Shown: piece after piece, positions 1-6,955 of the stretch
Position numbering within the stretch: the first letter of the stretch is position 1
Layout of the letters: the number at the start of each line of letters is the position of its first letter
Assembly (NCBI GenBank): GCA_009695405.1
Contig: SIAZ01000050.1
Location: 1-16,453 of the forward strand
Length of the DNA stretch: 16,453 bases
Reading direction: 5' to 3'
DNA from: Pedosphaera sp.
GTDB taxonomy: Bacteria; Verrucomicrobiota; Verrucomicrobiia; Limisphaerales; UBA9464
Program-made: the position numbers and the translations under genes
Notes under the pieces: model-generated
Seen by the model: the letters and a program-made list of their open reading frames with translations, nothing else
Told to the model about the DNA's origin: nothing
The model's database searches: none

Positions 1-95
1 AGGAAGGTCGAGGACTCCGGCTCAAACCGCGCCTCCACCACTCGCCATGCCTTGCCAAGCCCGAGCAACTGTCCAAAGGTCTGTTCCGGTGTCAT
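1..95 (-). CDS. ISL3-family transposase, N-terminal fragment running off the window
   Basis: Reading leftward from the ATG at 93-95 gives 31 codons without a stop up to the window edge. The peptide begins MTPEQTFGQLLGLGKAW and continues with RVVEARFEPES. The LLGLGKAW..V pattern followed by a short beta strand before the expected zinc-ribbon cysteines is typical of the N-terminus of ISL3 transposases. Known of the family: the full protein is about 400 residues, with a zinc ribbon, an HTH and a DDE catalytic domain; none of those lie inside the window. A GGAGG sits 13 nt upstream of the ATG, slightly far for a ribosome site. The frame extends to the edge, so the fragmentation is by the window, not necessarily biological. 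Confidence 0.7.
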   Translation of the reverse strand, partial: MTPEQTFGQLLGLGKAWRVVEARFEPESSTF

Positions 96-160
96 CGCTC
101 GGCATCATCCTCCAGCTGTCAAGCCCCCCCCCGGTTTCACTGGAAATAGAGAGGAACCCC
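1..160 (-). mobile_element. Left end of an ISL3-family insertion sequence (partial)
   Basis: The stretch contains the first 31 codons of an ISL3-type transposase, reading leftward, plus about 65 bp of leader. The outer end is inferred to lie near 153-160, where the minus strand starts GGGGTTCC and where the coding frame of the neighbouring exported-protein gene loses family resemblance. A run of nine C (124-132) lies in the leader. The other end and the target duplication are outside the window, so the exact boundary is not proven. Confidence 0.6.
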
Positions 161-380
161 AATTGTTTCCTTCTTTGTAGATATAATGATGGAGACCATC
201 GACTGAAAGGCTTTTTTGGCTGTTCACATGCTCCCCGTATTCTTGAGGCATTGGCTGGTAATTTTCGAATTTTTTATTTTCTATTTCAAAGGTGAGAATT
301 GTCGCATCTAAGGTTAGTGTGCTGACCGTTAAACTAACTAACGCGGTTATTTTTTGTTTAATATTTCGCGGGGTGAACAT
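160..380 (-). pseudogene. 5' fragment of an exported PEP-CTERM-like protein gene, cut by the ISL3 element
   Basis: The minus-strand frame from the ATG at 378-380 encodes a signal peptide: a basic start (MFTPRNIKQK), a hydrophobic segment (ITALVSLTVSTLTL) and a cleavage-like LDA. It is followed by TILTFEIEN, then QPMPQEYGEHVNS, and later YKEGNNW. A TLTF strand after the signal peptide with a (Q)xYG(D/E)xV motif is common at the mature N-terminus of PEP-CTERM anchored proteins of Verrucomicrobiota and Planctomycetes; that is recalled family knowledge, not a search result. After about 74 codons the frame enters what appears to be the insertion sequence and meets a stop at 105-107. The region is AT-rich and has no clear Shine-Dalgarno. 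The C-terminal half, including any sorting signal, would lie beyond the element. Confidence 0.45.
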
Positions 381-481
381 AAAATATTTTTGACTCGGAT
401 GTGGTTTTTAATTTATCGCTGTATGATTAAAATACTATTAAAATCCGAAGGCGTTTGCGAGTTAAGGCTATTCGTTCAAAT

Positions 482-3331
482 TCAGGCACTACCAGTTGAT
501 TTCAATTGATTGGTGTTCATTGGCTCAGTGAGGCCAGCATTCAATATTGCTTTCAAATAAAAGCCAGTGTGCGAACCGGGAGCAGCGGCTACGGTCTCAG
601 GTGTTCCTTCGGCTACCACGCGTCCGCCTTCTCCCCCCCCTTCGGGTCCCATATCGATGACCCAGTCTGCCTCAGCCACTAAGTCTAAGTTATGTTCAAT
701 AACGATCACCGTATGTCCTGCGTCTACTAAGCGTTGAAGCACCGCCACCAATCGGCGCACGTCTTCCATGTGTAATCCGATTGTTGGTTCTTCAAGGATG
801 AACAGATCTCGCTTCTGAGGGCGACCCAGTCCGCGTCGAGCGGATAAATCTGCAGTCTCCTGCTCGACTGCAGCGGACTTCAGGCCTCCTAGTAAATGGG
901 TTACTAATTTAATTCGTTGAGCCTCACCCCCACTCAATGTGGGGCTGGTCTGTCCGAGTTCTAAATAACCGAGACCGGTATCTCTTAGGGCCTCCAAGGG
1001 GCGTCTGAGTCGTGTCTGGGCGGCGAAGAATTCAATTCCTTCGGACACCGACATTCTCAAAACATCGGACACTGTTTTACCGTTAAATCGAATATCTAGT
1101 GTCCCTTGGTTGAAGCGTCGTCCGTCGCACACATCACAGGGCACGCGTGCGGCTGGTAGAAAATTCATTTCTAATTTTACGGATCCAGCACCTTCGCACT
1201 TCGAACAGCGTCCTTGGGCAGAATTGAAGCTAAACCGCCCCGGACCGTATCCGCGCATTCGGGATTCTGGAACCTGAGAAAACAGGTCGCGAATATCATC
1301 AAAGAAGCCTACATAAGTTGCTGGGGTGGATCGAGGAGTTCGACCAATGGGTGATTGATCCACTTCATGAACGGCATGTAGCACCTCAAAGCCGTCCAAG
1401 TATCGGTGTCGCTTTGAATTCTTTCGGTCCGCCACCGACTTCTTATCCAGAGCGGCGTAGACCGCTGGGAAAAGGCAGTCCTTCACCAAGGAACTTTTCC
1501 CTGAACCGCTCACACCTGTAACGACAATAAAGCGACCGAGAGGAAAGCGAACGGAGACATTCTTGAGGTTGTTTAGGGAGGCACCGGTTAAGCTAAGCCA
1601 AGTGTGAAGGGCAGAGGGCAGGGTTTCTTGATTTTTTTTTCTTTTGGCTAGTTTATCCGCTACCGGACGGCGTTGACCGCGCGCTGGGTACGATGGCTTA
1701 TCCCGGAGCCATCGGCCGGTGACCGATTCCGGATGCCGCATCAAGTCTGTTAATGTCCCAGCGGCAACGATCTCCCCGCCTTGGACACCTGCACCGGGGC
1801 CAAGATCCAAAATCCAATCGGCTCGTCGCATCGTATCTTCGTCGTGCTCGACAACGATCAATGAATTTCCGCGTTCTCGAAGTGCTTCCAAAGCATCGAG
1901 AAGTTGGCGGTTGTCGCGGGTGTGTAGACCGATCGTTGGTTCGTCTAAGACATAGAGGACTCCGCTAAGATTGGATCCTAATTGCGCCGCAAGACGGATG
2001 CGTTGCGCCTCTCCACCGCTCAGAGTGGTGACGCTCCGGCTCATCTGCAGATAACCGAGCCCGACTTCACAGAGGAATTTCAACCGTTCTTGGATTTCTG
2101 GAAGAATATCTCGGGCTATTTCCGCTGCTCGCCCCGTTGGTTTTAGCGAATCAAACCACAGGCGCGCTGCGGTCACTGACCAACGTCCCAAGGTGTCTAC
2201 GGTTGGGAAGTCTGCCTCGGACCGAGTCTCGATTGCAGCGGTGAGATCTGCGGTATTGAGGTTTAGGCGGACAGCACGAGACACTGGATTCAAACGAGAT
2301 CCGAGGCATTCAGGACAGGTTTCTCGTTCTTCTGCCCAACTGTACCAAGATTCTTCCACGGCATCAGCATTGGCACCTCGATCCACATCTGGCAGATAAA
2401 ATAATTCACCGAATCCGCGACATTTTACGCACCAACCTTGGCTCGAGTTATAGCTGAAGTTTTTCGGATCTAATTGAGGAAAGGAGCGTTGGCATCTCGG
2501 GCAAGCTCGCGAAACAGAATGGACGGTTACCTTGTTCTTTTTATCCAATGCGAAGAGAACTCCGTCACCCAATTTCAGAGTCTCTTCGACACGGTCTCCA
2601 CGCGCTTTGACTGTTTCTTTGCCGTCCAAGATGCCGGTGACTATTTCGACGTCATGTTCTTTGAAACGGTCTAACCTGAACGAAGCATCGGCCGGATGCA
2701 GTATGCCATCAGCTCGAAGCTGTTGGTAACCGTGTTTGCGAGCCCAATCGGCGATATCGGTGTGAAAGCCCTTTCGGTTTCGAATACGCGGAGCGAGAAG
2801 AGTTAAGGAGCCTCGCCGGACTATTTCAGAGTCAAGGGTCATGCGGATGGCATCAGGCACCTGACCTTGGACCGCCAGTCCACAGTCGGGGCAGTGCAGC
2901 GTCCCGAGACGTGCGAACAGAAGCCGAATAAAATGGTAGGCCTCGGTTACTGTGGCCACGGTACTTTTCCCACCACCGCGGGTCGTTCCTTGCTCAATAC
3001 TGACCGTAGGTGGTAGACCGGTGATAAGATCGACATCGGGTCGGGGCAATTGTTCGACAAACTGCCGAGCGTAGGCGCTCATCGAGTCGAGAAACCGTCG
3101 TTGGCCTTCGGCAAATAGAATATCAAACGCCAGAGTGCTCTTTCCCGATCCGCTGACCCCCGTGACGACCACGAACTTTCCTCGGGGTATGTCCACTGAG
3201 AGATTCTTTAAATTATGTTCTCTCGCGCCGTGGATGGAGATCATTCTTCGATTTTCCTGCACGGTTTCCGCTTTAGGCATCACGCGACAAGAGTGGACGG
3301 GCTTTAGGCTAGGGGCAATCGAGGGCTTCAA
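482..3331 (-). CDS. uvrA: UvrA, excinuclease ABC subunit A
   Basis: DNA-damage recognition ATPase of nucleotide excision repair; acts as a dimer with UvrB in the cytoplasm. The 949-residue protein has two ABC ATPase halves. Walker A motifs (GVSGSGKS) lie near residues 58 and 606, signatures (LSGGEAQRI) near 437 and 799, and Walker B near 462 (LDEP) and 846 (LEEP). Zinc modules are CPRC...CVKC (277-304) and CSKC...CDVC (709-735), with extra CPDC (147) and CPEC (339) pairs. RNRKGFH and ARQF are typical UvrA insertion and N-terminal motifs. The second Walker B has Glu for the usual Asp. The annotated start is a TTG with AGGAG only three bases upstream; ATG codons at residue 18 and residue 30 (just before ISIHGAREHNLKNL) are alternatives, the last aligning best with the family start. 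Divergent from argH. Confidence 0.95.
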   Translation of the reverse strand: MKPSIAPSLKPVHSCRVMPKAETVQENRRMISIHGAREHNLKNLSVDIPRGKFVVVTGVSGSGKSTLAFDILFAEGQRRFLDSMSAYARQFVEQLPRPDVDLITGLPPTVSIEQGTTRGGGKSTVATVTEAYHFIRLLFARLGTLHCPDCGLAVQGQVPDAIRMTLDSEIVRRGSLTLLAPRIRNRKGFHTDIADWARKHGYQQLRADGILHPADASFRLDRFKEHDVEIVTGILDGKETVKARGDRVEETLKLGDGVLFALDKKNKVTVHSVSRACPRCQRSFPQLDPKNFSYNSSQGWCVKCRGFGELFYLPDVDRGANADAVEESWYSWAEERETCPECLGSRLNPVSRAVRLNLNTADLTAAIETRSEADFPTVDTLGRWSVTAARLWFDSLKPTGRAAEIARDILPEIQERLKFLCEVGLGYLQMSRSVTTLSGGEAQRIRLAAQLGSNLSGVLYVLDEPTIGLHTRDNRQLLDALEALRERGNSLIVVEHDEDTMRRADWILDLGPGAGVQGGEIVAAGTLTDLMRHPESVTGRWLRDKPSYPARGQRRPVADKLAKRKKNQETLPSALHTWLSLTGASLNNLKNVSVRFPLGRFIVVTGVSGSGKSSLVKDCLFPAVYAALDKKSVADRKNSKRHRYLDGFEVLHAVHEVDQSPIGRTPRSTPATYVGFFDDIRDLFSQVPESRMRGYGPGRFSFNSAQGRCSKCEGAGSVKLEMNFLPAARVPCDVCDGRRFNQGTLDIRFNGKTVSDVLRMSVSEGIEFFAAQTRLRRPLEALRDTGLGYLELGQTSPTLSGGEAQRIKLVTHLLGGLKSAAVEQETADLSARRGLGRPQKRDLFILEEPTIGLHMEDVRRLVAVLQRLVDAGHTVIVIEHNLDLVAEADWVIDMGPEGGGEGGRVVAEGTPETVAAAPGSHTGFYLKAILNAGLTEPMNTNQLKSTGSA

Positions 3332-3412
3332 TTTCTCCTAGTTTGGATTCATTGAAGCGTCTTACAGCGTGACTTCGACTGCCCTGTGGCGAAGATTTAC
3401 CCGGAACGAAGC

Positions 3413-4870
3413 ATGAAAAAACCTAAGTCACAGAAAATCAAGGTCGTCTCGAGATCGGGTCGCTTCTCCGGTGGTCCGTCGTCGGATGTCGCTGCTTTTT
3501 CAGAATCTATCTCCTTTGATTGGCGTCTTTGGCGGCAGGATATTCTCGGTTCGACTGCCCATGCTACGATGCTCGAATCGATCGGTATTCTGAGCCGAAA
3601 GGAATGCGACGACATCATCGCGGGCTTGCGAGCAATCGGGTCTGAAATTGAAGCAGGGAGCTTCCAATGGAAGATTGAACTCGAGGATGTTCATATGAAC
3701 ATTGAGGCGGAATTAACCCGTCGTGTTCCCTCGGCAGCCAAACTGCATACGGCTCGATCTCGAAATGATCAGGTTGCTCTCGATGTCCGGCTGTGGCTCC
3801 GAGATGAAGTAGTCGCATTGAGACGCGAAGTTCGTTTTCTTCAACGATCGCTTGTTCAGTTAGGGGCGCGGTATCCTCAGGCTATTATTCCCGGGTACAC
3901 TCATTTGCAACGGGCTCAACCGGTGTTCTTTGCTCATCATTGCCTTGCTTATGTGGAGATGTTGGAGCGCGATTTAGGAAGACTCGATGACGGTTTAGAG
4001 CGGATCAATGTGTGTCCGCTAGGTAGCGGAGCCATTGCCGGGACGACACTGCCTATTAACCGCGAACTCGTGGCGGCCTTTCTTGGTTTTCTCGACGACC
4101 GAGGGCGCCCTAAATTGACTCGCAATTCGATGGACGGTGTTTCCGACCGAGATTTCGTGGTCGAGTTTTGCTCTACGTCTGCACTTCTCGCCGTTCATCT
4201 TAGTCGACTCGCTGAGGACGTCATCCTCTGGGCGACGGTTGAATTTGGTTTCATTCAGATTACCGATGCTTACACGACTGGATCTTCGCTGATGCCGCAG
4301 AAGAAGAATCCAGATATTGCAGAACTGACCCGTGGGAAGTCAGGTCGAGTGATTGGTAATCTTATGTCATTGCTGGTTTTGCTGAAGGGATTACCGATGA
4401 CCTACAACCGCGATATGCAGGAGGATAAAGAGCGCCTTTTCGACACGGTCGATACGGTGCGATCGACGACTCGGTTGATGGCAGGAATGTTGAATGAGAC
4501 CCATGTTCGAGAAGATGTCTGTCGACGTGCTGCGGGAGATCCTCAACTTCTCGCCACCGATTTAGCTGATTACCTCGTACTTAGGGGGCTTCCTTTCCGC
4601 GCCGCGCATCATGCTGTTGGCGCGTTGGTGGCCTATGCTGAAAAGTCAGGAAAGACTTTAGATCAGATTTCACTGCCTGAATTTCAAGTGATCGAGCCTT
4701 TGTTTGGAGCTGATGTTCGAGGGATTTTTGATTTGGATAAAGCAATGAAACGGCGAGAACTTATCGGCGCGCCCGGCCCCAAAGCTGTTGCTGCAGAACT
4801 TCGTCGATGGAATCGATTGCTGGGCGACCCTGTCACTGAAAGCGGCGGTTCCACCGGAAAGCACCTTTGA
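3413..4870 (+). CDS. argH: Argininosuccinate lyase
   Basis: Catalyses the last step of arginine synthesis, splitting argininosuccinate into arginine and fumarate; cytosolic homotetramer of the fumarase/aspartase superfamily. Family signatures are in order: GRFSGGPSSDVAAFSESISFD near the start, LEDVHMNIE, LHTARSRNDQVALD, GYTHLQRAQPV (catalytic His), and the superfamily signature GSSLMPQKKNPD near residue 290, followed by RDMQEDKE. Length of 485 residues is slightly above the usual 460 because of an N-terminal basic extension. I prefer the ATG at 3413, which has a weak GGAA seven bases upstream; an in-frame GTG at 3386 would add nine residues. Transcribed away from uvrA, with the LysM/TPR gene 31 bp downstream in the same direction, probably co-transcribed. 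Confidence 0.95.
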   Translation: MKKPKSQKIKVVSRSGRFSGGPSSDVAAFSESISFDWRLWRQDILGSTAHATMLESIGILSRKECDDIIAGLRAIGSEIEAGSFQWKIELEDVHMNIEAELTRRVPSAAKLHTARSRNDQVALDVRLWLRDEVVALRREVRFLQRSLVQLGARYPQAIIPGYTHLQRAQPVFFAHHCLAYVEMLERDLGRLDDGLERINVCPLGSGAIAGTTLPINRELVAAFLGFLDDRGRPKLTRNSMDGVSDRDFVVEFCSTSALLAVHLSRLAEDVILWATVEFGFIQITDAYTTGSSLMPQKKNPDIAELTRGKSGRVIGNLMSLLVLLKGLPMTYNRDMQEDKERLFDTVDTVRSTTRLMAGMLNETHVREDVCRRAAGDPQLLATDLADYLVLRGLPFRAAHHAVGALVAYAEKSGKTLDQISLPEFQVIEPLFGADVRGIFDLDKAMKRRELIGAPGPKAVAAELRRWNRLLGDPVTESGGSTGKHL

Positions 4871-4901
4871 CGTCTCTACTTTTCTAGATTGACCTTTCTT
4901 T

Positions 4902-5750
4902 ATGACACCTCACACCCCTCGTTTTTTTTTGTGCCTAATGATTTTGCTGACCGGACTAGGGTTTGGGTGCGATTCCAATCGGTCGGAGGGTTCGGGCAAA
5001 GGTGAACTTAGTGACAGCAGTTTCCCTTGGATTTCCGCTAAGTCCGACCCTAAAAAAGAGGCTAATTACCAACAGGCTGATGCGTATCAGCGAATTAGGC
5101 AGTTTGATAAAGCGATTGAATATTATCAACGGGCTTTGATTGTAAATCCGAGGAATGCAGATGCGCACTTAGGACTGGGTCTCATTTATTCTGATTCCAC
5201 CAAACAGCCTGAGTACGGTTATGCCTATTATCATCTGAGTCGCTACATAGAAATGGCGCACGCCACCAATGATTTGATTCCTAAAATGATTCATTCTACG
5301 GGCCTCGCTTTGGCGGAACAGTATGCGGCGGAAATTGGTAAAATAGAGACGCAAGGCGATCTGTATAAGCTTCGAAAAGAGAATAGTGATCTACACAAGG
5401 CACTGGGTACTTTGACTAATCAAATAGTCGTTCTCACGGTGCAACTCGAGTCCGTTCGGTCATCGATGCGTGCTGTCGGTGGAGGGGGCCCTCCGTCTCC
5501 TGTCGGTCCGGCGGGTGTTGTCGCCGAAGTTCCCCAAAAAGCGCCCCCTGTTACGCGTTCAGTGCCCTCTAGTGAGCGGACCGTTTCGCCGACTGCTTCG
5601 GTTGCAGGTTCCAAATACCGTGTTCAAGCCCGTGACACACTCGCCTCAATCGCCAGAAAAAATGGGGTAACTTTACAAAAGTTACAAGCTGCTAACCCTA
5701 ATATCGATTCTCGAAGATTAAAATTAGGTCAAGAGCTTCGAGTCCCCTGA
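4902..5750 (+). CDS. Envelope protein with TPR repeats, coiled coil and C-terminal LysM domain
   Basis: The 282-residue protein begins with a hydrophobic signal segment ending in LTGLGFGC (Cys 23), a weak lipobox, so it is probably an outer-membrane or periplasmic lipoprotein. Residues 50-120 hold TPR-like helices (AYQRIRQFDKAIEYYQRAL, then NPRNADAHLGLGLIY). Residues about 150-190 form a predicted coiled coil (LRKENSDLHKALGTL). A Pro/Gly-rich linker follows. The C-terminal 45 residues are a LysM domain (YRVQARDTLASIARKNGV, ending LKLGQELRVP), which in the family binds peptidoglycan. The exact role is unknown; a cell-wall-associated scaffold is a reasonable inference. It follows argH by 31 bp and is probably on the same transcript, although a functional link to arginine synthesis is not apparent. 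Confidence 0.85.
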   Translation: MTPHTPRFFLCLMILLTGLGFGCDSNRSEGSGKGELSDSSFPWISAKSDPKKEANYQQADAYQRIRQFDKAIEYYQRALIVNPRNADAHLGLGLIYSDSTKQPEYGYAYYHLSRYIEMAHATNDLIPKMIHSTGLALAEQYAAEIGKIETQGDLYKLRKENSDLHKALGTLTNQIVVLTVQLESVRSSMRAVGGGGPPSPVGPAGVVAEVPQKAPPVTRSVPSSERTVSPTASVAGSKYRVQARDTLASIARKNGVTLQKLQAANPNIDSRRLKLGQELRVP

Positions 5751-5818
5751 AGTCTTCTTCTGGAGGTCTCGACGACGTTTTGGTATCCACCTCGGTTACT
5801 CAGTCTATTTGCAGTGAG

Positions 5819-5842
5819 ACCCTATTTTCGGTAGGTTTTTTT
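5819..5842 (+). terminator. Weak candidate terminator after the LysM/TPR gene
   Basis: A short stem CCTA/TAGG (5821-5824 with 5832-5835) with a seven-base loop is followed directly by a run of seven T (5836-5842), about 70 bp after the stop codon. The stem is only four base pairs, so the call is tentative. Confidence 0.3.
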
Positions 5843-5868
5843 GGTTGATTTTGTATCGCCTTATAGAG

Positions 5869-5898
5869 ACCACTCTGGCGCGATCGAACCGGAGTGGT
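5869..5898. other. Ten-base-pair hairpin between convergent genes
   Basis: ACCACTCTGG (5869-5878) pairs with CCGGAGTGGT (5889-5898), ten pairs with one T-G wobble, around a ten-base loop CGCGATCGAA. It lies between the 3' ends of two convergent genes, where it could stop or stabilise transcripts from both sides. No T tract follows on either strand, so an intrinsic terminator is not shown. Confidence 0.4.
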
Positions 5899-6002
5899 AT
5901 TGGAGTTGTAGATTAAGGTCGATTCATGATATCGGCGACTCCTTATGAAATAGAGGCCTAGATATCCAAGGTAGGCCGGCGCTTAAACTCAGTGGTCTGG
6001 GA

Positions 6003-6947
6003 TTAGGGGTGAGGGGTAGAGGCAGCTTGCAAGGCCTTCAATCGTGTTTGGACTTCCAGTCCACTTCCCGCATCCATAGCGGCTATGTAGTTGTGGAGTG
6101 CTTCCTTGGTTTGGCCCAGTAACTCATAGGCAAATCCACGATCAGCAAGTAAGGAAGCCTCTTTTAAACCGGGGCCTAATCGGAGCTCAATTTCAGTCAC
6201 TGCCAACCTCAAATCTGTTTCAGCTTCAGCGCGCCGTTTCAAACCGATCAGTGCCCGCGCCCTCCGTATCTGCCAAGAGGCTTTTAATCGAGACGCCTCA
6301 AGTTCTGGTTGGATTTGCTTCAAGGCGAGAGCCCACAGTCCGGCATCTAGGAGAGCTTCAGTCCGTTCAATTTCTAACATTCCAGATCCTGTCCTTCGAA
6401 TTCCCTCCTTCAATCCCGCTAAGCGTGCCTCATGCTTTCCTAAAAGTCTTTGAAGGCCGCTTCTCAAAAGAAACCAGTCGGCATTCTCAGGGTGCAACTG
6501 GATTGCCGCATCGAAATCTGATAGAGCCTTTTCGCGTTTCCCATCGGATACCTGCAGTTCTCCCCGTAACATCAGAAGTGAGGCGCGTTCATCGGGATCG
6601 TTTTCGGAGATTCGGAGGCCCGACTCCACGGACTGTAAAGCCTCTTTGGTTAGGCCGAGCCCGTATTGAACTCGAGCCAATTCCCTCCGAATTCCAAGCT
6701 GACTTGGTTGCACGGTGACAGCCTGTTTGAGGTCTTTTTCTGCCTCGCTCAAGCGACCCAAGGTTCGGTACTCGATGGCTCGCTGAAGGAGTCGGTCGCC
6801 CGTCGCTCCGAAGAAAAGAATCTCTTCGGTCAATTCTGCGATTTCATGCTCTGGCCCAGCATGAGCCGTTAATCGATCTGGAATCAAAGTCAGTAGACCG
6901 ACCCAAAGCCCCAGATGAAGGCGTTGGCGAAAGCATAGGGTGCTCAT
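6003..6947 (-). CDS. Exported TPR-repeat protein
   Basis: The 314-residue protein starts with a signal peptide (basic MSTLCFRQRLHLG, then WVGLLTLIP, cleavage near LTAHA), so it is secreted or periplasmic. HAGPEHEIAELTEEI follows, then about six TPR-type helix pairs through the rest of the chain, for example LGRLSEAEKDLKQAVTVQPS, KREKALSDFDAAIQLHPE and LGQTKEALHNYIAAMDAG. No catalytic motif is visible. It lies eight bases after the phosphoesterase stop and is almost certainly translated from the same mRNA. The pairing suggests that it scaffolds or supports that exported enzyme; this is inference. The ATG at 6945-6947 is the only start that keeps the signal peptide. Confidence 0.8.
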   Translation of the reverse strand: MSTLCFRQRLHLGLWVGLLTLIPDRLTAHAGPEHEIAELTEEILFFGATGDRLLQRAIEYRTLGRLSEAEKDLKQAVTVQPSQLGIRRELARVQYGLGLTKEALQSVESGLRISENDPDERASLLMLRGELQVSDGKREKALSDFDAAIQLHPENADWFLLRSGLQRLLGKHEARLAGLKEGIRRTGSGMLEIERTEALLDAGLWALALKQIQPELEASRLKASWQIRRARALIGLKRRAEAETDLRLAVTEIELRLGPGLKEASLLADRGFAYELLGQTKEALHNYIAAMDAGSGLEVQTRLKALQAASTPHP

Positions 6948-6955
6948 AGCGGAGA

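Noticed and set aside
47..295. 82-codon plus-strand open frame at the left edge
   Set aside because: It runs antisense to the transposase start, across the IS end and into the truncated exported-protein gene, with no coherent product.
6098..6718. 206-codon plus-strand open frame
   Set aside because: It lies antisense within the TPR protein gene, which has a signal peptide and clear repeats; the plus frame has no recognisable domain.
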